Shown one piece after another: positions 51,075 through 59,350 of a stretch of 64,000 nt of DNA. This DNA comes from UBA9655 sp963704475 (GTDB taxonomy: Bacteria; Pseudomonadota; Alphaproteobacteria; UBA9655). The position numbers and the translations under genes were made by a program. The DNA is taken from the NCBI GenBank assembly GCA_963704475.1, contig OY969900.1, positions 1,116,001 through 1,180,000 of the forward strand, read 5' to 3'. The notes below the pieces were generated by a model that was not told where the DNA came from, ran no database searches, and saw only the letters and a program-made list of their open reading frames with translations. Position 1 is the first letter of the stretch. Each line of letters begins with the position of its first letter.

Positions 51075-51977
51075 GTGTCCAACAATCACACCACCCATCT
51101 TCCTACCCCTCCCCTTCCGCGTATCGTTGATGGTCTGACGCGCTATTTGCTTGAAATTAGGAAAATTCCTCTTTTAGATTCGGCAGAAGAATATATTCTG
51201 GCAAAACGGTGGCAAGAACATCAAGACCCTAAAGCAGCAGAAAGACTTGTCACCTCTCACCTACGTCTGGTTGCGAAAATCGCCAGCGGATATAGAGGAT
51301 ATGGATTACCCATAGGGGACCTTATTGCTGAAGGGAATGTAGGCCTTATAAAGGCTCTTCGTAAATTTGACCCCGATAAAGGGTTTCGCTTTTCAACCTA
51401 TGCCATGTGGTGGGTTAGGGCGAATATTCAAGAATATATTTTACATTCCTGGTCTCTTGTCAAAATTGGGACGACAGCGGCTCAAAAAAAACTGTTCTTC
51501 AACCTCAAGCGTCTTAAAAGCGAAATGCAAACCTTAGACGAACCTGTTCTTTCTACTGAAACGATTAAAGATATCGCAAGTGAGCTTAACGTTACTGAGA
51601 AAGAAGTTGTCGACATGAGCCAACGTCTCAGTGGATCAGATCAATCTCTCAATGCTCCTTTAAAAGAAGAGGGGGGCGAGGAGTGGCAAGATTGGCTCGC
51701 AGATGAAGCGCCAGATCAAGAAGTCCACCTTATCGAACGAGATGAGAGTCAACAAAAAAATGTTCTTTTAGAAACAGCATTGAGCTCTTTGAATGAAAGA
51801 GAGCAGCTTATTATTCGTGAACGTCGCCTCAAAGAGCCACCCACAACCCTTGAAATGCTTGCTGAAACCCTTGGAATATCTCGCGAGCGTGTCAGGCAAC
51901 TCGAAATCCGTGCCTTTGAAAAACTACAACAAGCCGTTAAAAAAGTGGCTATAGAAAAAAGAATATTTGAAGAATAA
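51075..51977 (+). CDS. rpoH: RNA polymerase heat-shock sigma factor RpoH
   Basis: A 300-residue sigma-32 type factor. Region 2 includes LRLVAKIASGYRGYGLPIGD, GLIKALRKFDPDKGFRFSTY and AMWWVRANIQEYIL. The RpoH box that marks heat-shock sigma factors is recognisable in AAQKKLFFNLKRLKSEM. Region 4 ends with LGISRERVRQLEIRAFEKL. It starts with GTG. It should direct transcription of chaperone and protease genes. It is monocistronic, divergent from the TPP-controlled transporter. Confidence 0.94.
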   Translation: MSNNHTTHLPTPPLPRIVDGLTRYLLEIRKIPLLDSAEEYILAKRWQEHQDPKAAERLVTSHLRLVAKIASGYRGYGLPIGDLIAEGNVGLIKALRKFDPDKGFRFSTYAMWWVRANIQEYILHSWSLVKIGTTAAQKKLFFNLKRLKSEMQTLDEPVLSTETIKDIASELNVTEKEVVDMSQRLSGSDQSLNAPLKEEGGEEWQDWLADEAPDQEVHLIERDESQQKNVLLETALSSLNEREQLIIRERRLKEPPTTLEMLAETLGISRERVRQLEIRAFEKLQQAVKKVAIEKRIFEE

Positions 51978-52238
51978 GTAGCCATTACATAAGTATAGAC
52001 TTATATTATTATTAAAAATGCACTGTATTTTTGTTATAAATTATCGAAGGAAATTATCGCATCATATATTATTTGTCAAAAAAATGTAGTCATCATCACA
52101 GTTTTTGAAATACATCGATTATTTCCTGAAGAAGATCTTCTAAATTAACCTCTCCAACACCTATAAATCCCCATCTTGTTTTTTTTATCACAAAGGATTA
52201 TTATCTTATTTATTCTGTAATACATAAGGATTTTTCAG

Positions 52239-53534
52239 ATGAAAAAAATCATTTTTACTTTCTTAGCACTTATACAAACAACATTGTGGGCTCATGCTGA
52301 CTTACGCATTAATGTAACAGAAGGAACCTTTAAGCCTATTCCCATTGCGATACCTCTCTTTAGTGGGGGAGGAGATCCTAGCCTTGCAATGGCAGCTCAA
52401 GAGATCACAACTGTTATTACGAATGATTTGGAAAGCTGCGGTCTTTTCAAAGTTGTTGATCCCGCTGCTTATATTCAATCTGCTTCCGATGTTATGAGTC
52501 ACCCCCGGTTTGCCGATTGGCGCGTTCTTCATGCAGAAGCTCTCGTCGGCGGACTTTTGCGTCGTCAAGGCGACGGATTCCAAATCGACTTCCGTCTCTT
52601 TGATATCTTTACAGAATCCCAACTCACAGGCCTTTCTTTACAAACCGAACCGTCTAATTGGCGGCGGGTCGCTCATAAAATTGCCGATGAAATTTATGAG
52701 AAAATGACAGGAGACAAAGGACATTTTGATACACGTATTGTTTACATTCATGAGAGTGGATCTGAGATGGCTCGGAAATATCGGTTAGCTATTATGGACC
52801 AAGATGGGGCAAACCATCAATTTTTATCCAGCGGAGAAAACATTGTTCACACACCTCGCTTTTCCCCCGATCGAACAAAAATTGCCTATCTCGATTTTGG
52901 AAGAAACAATAAAAACCCTAACCTGCATATTTTTGACTTATCTGCAGGTCAATCAATGTCTTTGGGGGCTATACAAGGCATGAAAATGACCCCTCGTTTT
53001 TCGAATGATGGGCAACATTTGATACTTAGTATTGCTGATAAAGGGGTTACCTCTCTTTATACAATGGATTTAGGAACAAAAAAGTTGACCCGTCTTACGA
53101 CATCATCAGGGGCTATTGATGTGTCTCCTTGTTATTCTCATGATGGTACAAAAATTGTATACAGCTCTGACAGAGGAGGAAAACCTCACCTCTATGTGAA
53201 AGATGTAACCGGTGGAGAAGGAACGCGCATTAGTTTTGGCCAAGGCTGGTACCATAATCCTGTGTGGTCCCCTCGCGGCGATTTAATCGCCTTCACACGG
53301 CAGCACGGGGGCACTTTTTATATTGGTGTGATGCGTCCTGATGGATCCGGAGAACGCATGCTAGATTCAGGATATCTTCTCGAAGGCCCCACCTGGTCCC
53401 CCAATGGACGTGAAATTTTATACACATCCCAATCTACATCAAACAGTAAAAGTGTCCTCGCAAGCATTGATATCGTTGGATTTAACAAGAGAAAAGTTAA
53501 TATTCCGGGTGAAGGTTCGTACCCTACATGGTAG
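52239..53534 (+). CDS. tolB: Tol-Pal system protein TolB
   Basis: A 431-residue periplasmic protein with a signal peptide (about 1-20, ending AHA), an N-terminal alpha/beta domain (about 25-160) and a six-bladed WD40-like beta-propeller with repeated FSPDRTKIAYL, YSHDGTKIVYSS and SPRGDLIAFT blades. It links Pal to the TolA-TolQR motor. AAGGAT lies before the ATG. pal follows ~170 bases later. tolQ, tolR and tolA are not in the window. Confidence 0.95.
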   Translation: MKKIIFTFLALIQTTLWAHADLRINVTEGTFKPIPIAIPLFSGGGDPSLAMAAQEITTVITNDLESCGLFKVVDPAAYIQSASDVMSHPRFADWRVLHAEALVGGLLRRQGDGFQIDFRLFDIFTESQLTGLSLQTEPSNWRRVAHKIADEIYEKMTGDKGHFDTRIVYIHESGSEMARKYRLAIMDQDGANHQFLSSGENIVHTPRFSPDRTKIAYLDFGRNNKNPNLHIFDLSAGQSMSLGAIQGMKMTPRFSNDGQHLILSIADKGVTSLYTMDLGTKKLTRLTTSSGAIDVSPCYSHDGTKIVYSSDRGGKPHLYVKDVTGGEGTRISFGQGWYHNPVWSPRGDLIAFTRQHGGTFYIGVMRPDGSGERMLDSGYLLEGPTWSPNGREILYTSQSTSNSKSVLASIDIVGFNKRKVNIPGEGSYPTW

Positions 53535-53705
53535 CTCTTGATACTTCTATTTAAAAAGAGTATATTGCCTCCACGATGTGCTTTAAGTCTTCCGACTAGA
53601 CATGGTGCTACAAGGGCGAAAGACATCAAAAAAAAAGAAACTATTTTAATAATTTTTTAAGATTCCTTCGCTACAGTGGGGGAAACAAAAAAGGAGAAAA
53701 AAAGA

Positions 53706-54212
53706 ATGCGCTTAAAAATTACAAGTCTTCTCGCTGCAGCTTCACTTGTGGCTGCTTGCGGACCCTGCCCTGAAGAATGCTTAACAACTACTGCAGGTGA
53801 AGGGGCATTAGCTTCAGAAGTAGCTGCTGTTGCTGCAGAACCACCGTGCGTAGCTGGATCACAAGCTGATTTCGTTGAAAATGTTGGAGATCGGGTTTTC
53901 TTCGACTTTAACAAGTCAAGTGTACGTCCAGAAGGAATGGAAACATTACAGCGTCAAGCTGAATGGTTAAAAACCTATCCTAACTATGTTGTAACGATTG
54001 ATGGCCATTGCGATAAGCGTGGAACTGTTGAGTACAACTTAGCTCTTGGCGAGCGTCGTGCTAATGCAGCTAAAGAAAAGCTCATTGCATCTGGTGTTGA
54101 AGCTTCCCGTATTAAGGTTGTGAGCTATGGTAAGAACCGTCCTATCGTTGAACAAGATGGTAGCGAGTGGGCTTATCAACAAAACCGTGTTGCTATCACA
54201 GTTTTGGACTAA
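53706..54212 (+). CDS. pal: Peptidoglycan-associated lipoprotein Pal
   Basis: A 168-residue outer-membrane lipoprotein. Lipobox LVAAC gives Cys18 after a short signal. A flexible Ala/Glu linker follows, then the OmpA-like domain with VFFDFNKSSVRPEGMETL, GHCDKRGTVEYNLALGERRA and NRVAITVLD; these bind diaminopimelate in peptidoglycan. The ATG at 53706 has GGAGAAAA upstream; a GTG ten codons earlier is rejected. lnt elsewhere would complete its acylation. A terminator follows. Confidence 0.96.
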   Translation: MRLKITSLLAAASLVAACGPCPEECLTTTAGEGALASEVAAVAAEPPCVAGSQADFVENVGDRVFFDFNKSSVRPEGMETLQRQAEWLKTYPNYVVTIDGHCDKRGTVEYNLALGERRANAAKEKLIASGVEASRIKVVSYGKNRPIVEQDGSEWAYQQNRVAITVLD

Positions 54213-54240
54213 TTAATTAGTCTTAACTTAAGCAGACAAG

Positions 54241-54270
54241 AGCACTGCCCGAAAGGGTAGTGCTTTTTTT
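54241..54270 (+). terminator. Rho-independent terminator after pal
   Basis: GCACTGCCC, loop GAAA and GGGTAGTGC pair over 9 positions (one G-U) and are followed by seven T. Confidence 0.93.
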
Positions 54271-54393
54271 GTGTTTATCGGAAAACGCTGACTAATATCA
54301 AAACCTCTGATAAGGCACCGTCCTTCTACCAAGATTAACATGCCATACTACTCTTTAGAGAGTTCTTTGTATGAGATGAGGATGAGTTTGCTC

Positions 54394-55713
54394 TTAATAC
54401 GGCAAAATAAGCGACGCTTTTAACCCGCCATGATCTGGAGAAGGGGAGAGAATGATATCTCCGCCGTGACTCTGGGCAATATCACGGGCGATTGTTAAGC
54501 CTAATCCTACGCCCCCTGTTGCGATATTACGGGAAAGATCGAGGCGGAAAAAAGGTTTAAAAACTTCTTCTACTTTCTCTTCTGGGATTCCAGGCCCATC
54601 GTCCTCAATAGCAATCACAAGGTGATCTTTATTTGTATAAGCTGTGACCCACACCTGAGTACCATACCGTGCTGCATTATTAATAAGATTCATGAGACAG
54701 CGCTTTAGGGCATGTGGTTTAACCAGAGCAATAGGCAGAGAAGGGGGGGTGTAATGAATAACAGTTTTAATATTAGCGCGCCCACTAATCGCGTCTAAAA
54801 GAAGAGAATTCATATCTGTTTCACTTGTTTCTTCAAGTCCTTCCCCACGCGCAAACATTAAATAGCCCTCTAACATTTTATTCATTTCTTCAACGTCTTT
54901 TTGAAGTCCTTCAATCTCAGAAGAAGAAGCCATCATCGCAAGTTGAAGACGCATCCGTGTCAAGGGTGTTCTTAAGTCATGGGAGACCCCCGCTAACATG
55001 TCTGTTCTTTGGGTTAGTTGTCTTTGAAGACGCTCTTTCATATCCATAAAAGCCTGCGTTAATTTGCGAATTTCAATGGCTCCCTCAGGCTTAAACGTAG
55101 GATAAGAGCGACCCTTTCCAAACCTATCAGCCGCAATTGCGAGACGCCTCAATGGTTTAACCTGATTATGCATAAAGGCAACTGCAATAAGCAAAAAGAC
55201 CGCCGACGTAATAGAAACCCACATGATAAACAGAAAAACACCTTTGCTGCAAAGACGACTGAGCGGTGTTACAAATTTTAAGACACCGCCTTTAACTTCT
55301 ACTTCAATAAGAATCTCTCTTGTTTGTATATCAAACGTATAAGGCGTAAAGATTTGCTCTTTGAGGGCAATGTCAAGGGCGGTATCGTGTAAATCCTCAG
55401 GTATAGGGGAAAGTATTTTTTGCTTGGGCACAAACTCCATTCTCAGCTTAAGGTGTGTTCCTGCTAAAGATTTATAAAACGCCTCTTTAGTGGGATTTTG
55501 AGTGTAAAGCGTTGTAATAGCAGCAACTTCTCCTGCAATATTTCGCGCAAGCGCTTTAGTGACCCGGTCCCAATGGGCATCAACAAAAATATAGCCTGCG
55601 ATCGTTTCGATTAGAATCAGCGGAAGAACCAAAATAAGAAGAGATCTTCCAAACATACTTTTGGGAAGATAACTTTTTAAAGCTTTAAAAGGATGTTTCA
55701 CAATATATTTCAT
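54394..55713 (-). CDS. envZ: Sensor histidine kinase, EnvZ-like
   Basis: A 439-residue membrane kinase. Two helices (about 21-41 and 160-182) flank a periplasmic sensor domain; then a HAMP domain, the H-box AGVSHDLRTPLTRMRLQLAM, the N-box in NLINNAARYG and the G-boxes EDDGPGIPEEK and GGVGLGLTIA. It phosphorylates the response regulator encoded just upstream, with a 4-base overlap. The order regulator-kinase fits OmpR-EnvZ pairs, which often set porin genes. The stimulus is unknown. Confidence 0.87.
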   Translation of the reverse strand: MKYIVKHPFKALKSYLPKSMFGRSLLILVLPLILIETIAGYIFVDAHWDRVTKALARNIAGEVAAITTLYTQNPTKEAFYKSLAGTHLKLRMEFVPKQKILSPIPEDLHDTALDIALKEQIFTPYTFDIQTREILIEVEVKGGVLKFVTPLSRLCSKGVFLFIMWVSITSAVFLLIAVAFMHNQVKPLRRLAIAADRFGKGRSYPTFKPEGAIEIRKLTQAFMDMKERLQRQLTQRTDMLAGVSHDLRTPLTRMRLQLAMMASSSEIEGLQKDVEEMNKMLEGYLMFARGEGLEETSETDMNSLLLDAISGRANIKTVIHYTPPSLPIALVKPHALKRCLMNLINNAARYGTQVWVTAYTNKDHLVIAIEDDGPGIPEEKVEEVFKPFFRLDLSRNIATGGVGLGLTIARDIAQSHGGDIILSPSPDHGGLKASLILPY

Positions 55714-56405
55714 GCGTCTGGAATAAAAATATATCCCTTTCCTCGAACCGTTTGAAGATAGCGAGGAATTTTAGGGTTATCCTCAATTTTTCTCCTCAGG
55801 CGTGTGATTTGCACATCAATTGTCCGTGGATTCAATTCTCCTTCATATTCAGCAACCAAATCTTCTCGAGCAAGGGGTTTGCGTTGATAACGCGCAAAAA
55901 TCTTTAAAAGGTTACTTTCAACAGTTGTTAAGGGAATAGGGATATCATTCCGTTGCAGCTGATTAGATTGCAAATTATAGGTAACCTTGCCCATGGAAAG
56001 AGTTTCAAGAGCTGTTTGAGACTGACTACGACGAAGGATAACCCGCATACGAAGTAAAAGCTCACGGGGATCAAAAGGCTTAGAAAGATAATCATCCGCT
56101 CCTTGGGTTAACCCTTTAATTTTATCTTCTGTCTCTCCCATAGCGGTAAGGAAAAGAATAGGAGACTCTTTAAGGGGTGACGGCCCATTACGAATAAATT
56201 TTGCCAAAGAAAATCCATCTTCCTCCGGCATCATCACATCTAAAATTAGGAGATCAAAATGAAAAAGGTCTATAAATCTTCGCGCATGCGGCGCATCCCG
56301 CGCGGTTGAAACAAAAAAGCCGTTTTCAACCAGAAACTTACGCAAAAGATCGCGCAAACGTTCGTCATCATCAACCAATAAAATATGATGTTTTGTCGTT
56401 GTCAT
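55710..56405 (-). CDS. ompR: Response regulator, OmpR family
   Basis: A 231-residue two-domain regulator. The receiver domain has the acidic pair in LLVDDDERL, phospho-Asp in LLILDVMMPEEDG, Thr in LFLTAMGE and Lys in SKPFDPREL. The winged-helix DNA-binding domain follows, ending with VDVQITRLRRKIED-type sequence and GYIFIPDA. The ATG at 56405 gives the usual start (MTTTKHHILLVDDD); an ATG 12 codons earlier falls in repeat DNA and is less likely. Two outer-membrane barrel genes in the window are possible targets. Confidence 0.87.
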   Translation of the reverse strand: MTTTKHHILLVDDDERLRDLLRKFLVENGFFVSTARDAPHARRFIDLFHFDLLILDVMMPEEDGFSLAKFIRNGPSPLKESPILFLTAMGETEDKIKGLTQGADDYLSKPFDPRELLLRMRVILRRSQSQTALETLSMGKVTYNLQSNQLQRNDIPIPLTTVESNLLKIFARYQRKPLAREDLVAEYEGELNPRTIDVQITRLRRKIEDNPKIPRYLQTVRGKGYIFIPDA

Positions 56406-56436
56406 GTATGTAGTATAAAATATCTTGCCATCTGTT

Positions 56437-56540
56437 GTCATCCTGAACCTTTAGTCCCGGACTTGATCCGAGATCATTTCAGGATCTCGTGATAATGAGC
56501 TCTCAAGGCGCATGAGGTCCCGAAATGAATTCGGGATGAC
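56437..56540. repeat. GTCATCC-type repeat between ompR and lpdA
   Basis: Contains GTCATCCTGAACC, CCCGGACTTGATCCGAGATC and CCCGAAATGAATTCGGGATGAC palindromes, the same family as 2136-2249. It separates two divergent genes. Confidence 0.75.
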
Positions 56541-56574
56541 AAAGAGGACAAGGGAATTACAAAGGAGTCAGCAA

Positions 56575-57972
56575 ATGTCAGATTATGACGTTATCATTGT
56601 AGGGGGCGGTCCAGGGGGATATGTTGCGGCCATTCGAGCAAGTCAACTGGGCTTTAAAACAGCCCTTATTGAAAAAGACACGCTAGGGGGTATTTGCCTC
56701 AATTGGGGATGTATCCCCACAAAAGCTCTGTTGCGCGCTTCAGAAATCAACCACCTTTTACATTCTCTGGATACCTACGGGTTTAAAGCTGAGAATATTT
56801 CTTTTGATTTTCAAAAGATTATTGCAAGATCTCGTGCGGTGAGCGCGCGTCTTGCGGGAGGCGTGAAACACCTAATGCAAAAAAACAAAATAACCGTTAT
56901 TGAAGGAACGGCTCATATTAAAGGCCGTCAAGGGACTAAGATTGAACTCACAGTTGAGGGGAGAGACCCCCTTAAAGCCTCTCACGTTATTTTAGCCACA
57001 GGGGCTCGGGCACGGTCCCTGCCCGGTTTAGAGGCTGACGAGAACCTGGTTTGGACGTACAAAGAAGCGATGACGCCTGCGGCTCTGCCAAAATCCCTGT
57101 TAATCATTGGATCAGGTGCGATTGGCATTGAATTTGCAAGCTTTTACCGCCTTATGGGTACTGAGGTGACGGTTGTTGAAGTTCAAGATCGTATTCTTCC
57201 CATAGAAGATAAAGAGATTTCAGCTCTTGCCCAGAAATCCTTTGAAAAACAAGGGATCCAAATCCATACAGGATCGACGGTGAAGGGCCTTAAGAAAAAT
57301 AAAGACTCAGTGACCGCCACTCTTGAAATTGGCGGAAAGTCTCAAGACATTACCGTTGAGCGGGTCATTTTAGCTGTAGGTATTACAGGCAATACAGAAA
57401 ACCTTGGGCTCGAAAAAACAAAAGTTAAAGTTGAAAAAGGTCACATCATCACCAATGAATGGTGCCAGACAGCGGAGCCAGGCCTCTATGCTATTGGCGA
57501 TGTGGCCGGCAGTCCTTGGCTCGCCCATAAAGCAAGTCACGAAGGTGTCCTCTGTGTTGAAAAAATTAAAGGCCTGAAGACAGCTCACCCAATGAAAAAA
57601 ACAGATATCCCCGGATGTACCTATAGTTATCCCCAAATCGCAAGCGTAGGGCTCACAGAAGACGCAGCAAAAGCAGTCGGAAAATATGACGTCAAAGTTG
57701 GGCGATTCCCCTATACCGCGAATGGGAAAGCCTTGGCTATGGGCGAAGAAACGGGACTCGTTAAAACAATTTTTGACGGAAAAACTGGGGAGCTTCTTGG
57801 AGCCCACATGATAGGGGCTGAAGTAACTGAACTGATCCAAGGTTTTTGCTTAGCCAAAACCTTAGAGGCCACTGAGCAAGACATTATGAATACAATCTTC
57901 CCGCACCCCACTCTATCAGAGATGATGCATGAGTCGACGCTGAGCGCTTTTGGAAGAGCCATTCATTTTTAG
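56575..57972 (+). CDS. lpdA: Dihydrolipoyl dehydrogenase
   Basis: The E3 flavoprotein of 2-oxoacid dehydrogenase complexes and glycine cleavage, reoxidising dihydrolipoamide with NAD+. The 465 residues have the FAD-binding IIVGGGPGGYVAA, the redox disulfide in GGICLNWGCIPTK, the NAD-binding IIGSGAIGIEFASF, and the C-terminal His-Pro pair in FPHPTLSEMMHE. AAAGGAG precedes the ATG at 56575; the longer frame upstream is repeat sequence. The other complex subunits are not nearby. Confidence 0.96.
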   Translation: MSDYDVIIVGGGPGGYVAAIRASQLGFKTALIEKDTLGGICLNWGCIPTKALLRASEINHLLHSLDTYGFKAENISFDFQKIIARSRAVSARLAGGVKHLMQKNKITVIEGTAHIKGRQGTKIELTVEGRDPLKASHVILATGARARSLPGLEADENLVWTYKEAMTPAALPKSLLIIGSGAIGIEFASFYRLMGTEVTVVEVQDRILPIEDKEISALAQKSFEKQGIQIHTGSTVKGLKKNKDSVTATLEIGGKSQDITVERVILAVGITGNTENLGLEKTKVKVEKGHIITNEWCQTAEPGLYAIGDVAGSPWLAHKASHEGVLCVEKIKGLKTAHPMKKTDIPGCTYSYPQIASVGLTEDAAKAVGKYDVKVGRFPYTANGKALAMGEETGLVKTIFDGKTGELLGAHMIGAEVTELIQGFCLAKTLEATEQDIMNTIFPHPTLSEMMHESTLSAFGRAIHF

Positions 57973-58116
57973 GAATTAAACGTCGGGTGGAAATGCATAT
58001 TTTTAATAAACTTCTCCAGAGAGAAAGAAGCGCTATTCTCTTCCTTAGAGCAGGCGGGGGCTGCTAAAGGTCACCCAGGGACACACGGGATCGAGATTTT
58101 AAGACCACCCCCACTA

Positions 58117-58136
58117 ACCTTAAGAAGTCTTAAGGT
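58117..58136. promoter_or_regulatory. Perfect palindrome upstream of the XRE-receiver gene
   Basis: ACCTTAAGA-AG-TCTTAAGGT has perfect 9-base arms and lies 77 bases before the start of the XRE-receiver gene. It could be its own operator. The rest of 57973-58212 shows no gene. Confidence 0.4.
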
Positions 58137-58212
58137 GATGCTATCTTAAAGGTATTAAAAAATTATTAATCTAATTCTTCTTGAAAAATTATAAAAAATA
58201 TCAGGAGCGATA

Positions 58213-59028
58213 ATGAATAGTCCCTTGCCAACAAAAATGAAGGATGGCTCTTTTGAAGAAAGAGAGGATCAAATGATAGATGAGAGAGAACTCCTTCTTT
58301 CTCAACGCTCAAAAGATACCCAAATTTCAATCGATGAATACGTGGGACAAAAATTACGAGATTTTCGAAAAAGGGCGAACATAACCCTTTTCGATCTCGC
58401 TTTAAAAGTAGGACTTTCTCATCAGCAAATTCATAAATATGAATTGGGGCAAACGAAAATCTCAACAGGAATGCTGTATAAGTTTTGCAAAATTTTTTCT
58501 GTCACCCCAAATTGTTTTTTTGAAGGGTTTAATTTTGAAAATGCGCTCGCTCTTTCTCACCAAGATGGTGATATAGAAAACTACAAAAAAATTAATAGAC
58601 TCAATTTGCTTCTTATAGAAGATAGCGCTGAGGATCAATTTCTTTTTAGGCGTGCTCTTGAAGAATATAACCTAAATGTTAATATGTATTGTATACATGA
58701 CGGAGAAGAATTTTTTAATATTATAAAAACAAAATCTAATATTACACATATTCCGATGCCTGATATCATATTTCTTGATTTAAATATGCCAAAGATTAAT
58801 GGAATTTCTCTTTTAAAATCAATCAAACAAAACAGAGAACTGCAATACATTCCCATTATAATTCTTACAGGCAGCATAAGTCGAAAAGATGTGATGAACG
58901 CGTATAAGAATTATGCGAGTGGTTATATTAAAAAATCTTTTGAATACGAAACGTTTAAAGAAAATTTACACATAGCCCTCACCTACTGGACAGAAGCGGT
59001 TATTCTGCCTTACCAAGCCCTGCATTGA
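58213..59028 (+). CDS. XRE helix-turn-helix fused to a response-regulator receiver domain
   Basis: A 271-residue regulator with unusual domain order: an XRE-type DNA-binding domain (about 44-106; FRKRANITLFDLALKVGLSH, then QQIHKYELGQTKIS), and a C-terminal receiver domain (about 129-262) of the Rcp1 type. Its phosphorylation site is complete: acidic pair in LLIEDSAEDQF, Asp189 in IIFLDLNMPKING, Thr219 and Lys240. Phosphorylation probably alters DNA binding or dimerisation. AGGAGCG lies upstream of the ATG. No histidine kinase is adjacent, so its partner is elsewhere. It is codon- and context-wise isolated. Confidence 0.85.
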   Translation: MNSPLPTKMKDGSFEEREDQMIDERELLLSQRSKDTQISIDEYVGQKLRDFRKRANITLFDLALKVGLSHQQIHKYELGQTKISTGMLYKFCKIFSVTPNCFFEGFNFENALALSHQDGDIENYKKINRLNLLLIEDSAEDQFLFRRALEEYNLNVNMYCIHDGEEFFNIIKTKSNITHIPMPDIIFLDLNMPKINGISLLKSIKQNRELQYIPIIILTGSISRKDVMNAYKNYASGYIKKSFEYETFKENLHIALTYWTEAVILPYQALH

Positions 59029-59093
59029 TTTTACTCAAATCAGAATACCTCTCTCCTTGTGAAGAGAGAGACTTTGAATGACGCACTTCCTTT

Positions 59094-59286
59094 ACCTCTC
59101 CCCTTGTGGGAGAGGTCGCCCTGAAAGGGCGGGTGAGGGGCATCAGTGTAGCGGTATTACAAGAATCTAGGAATTGAAAACACCGAAGTATCCGTTTTTA
59201 TTTCTGCAGCACCGCTACACTGAAATACTGATGCCCCTCACCCGCGCTCCCTTCGGGATCGCGACCTCTCCCACAAGGGGAGAGGT
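59094..59286. repeat. 193-bp near-palindromic repeat
   Basis: Arms ACCTCTCCCCTTGTGGGAGA...GGTGAGGGGCATCAGTGTAGCGGT and its inverted form enclose ~55 bases. The outer arm CTCTCCCACAAGGGGAGAGG is itself a palindrome. A half copy lies at 38419-38463. No gene is seen in 59029-59349. Confidence 0.85.
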
Positions 59287-59317
59287 TAAGAAGAGCCTTT
59301 ATGTCTTCAGAGTTTTT

Positions 59318-59350
59318 CAACAGGCTTCTTCGATCATGATGACAGGTTCT
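59318..59350 (-). pseudogene. Displaced copy of the atpF 3' end
   Basis: On the minus strand this encodes EPVIMIEEAC and a stop, the last ten codons of atpF, with three silent differences in the codons and TGA for TAA. It abuts the stop of the MFS gene. It is part of a ~105-base block homologous to 38419-38524. Confidence 0.8.

Noticed and set aside
54213..54393. tRNA or small RNA after pal
   Set aside because: Apart from the terminator I could find no cloverleaf or known RNA motif; no tRNA could be recognised anywhere in the window by eye.
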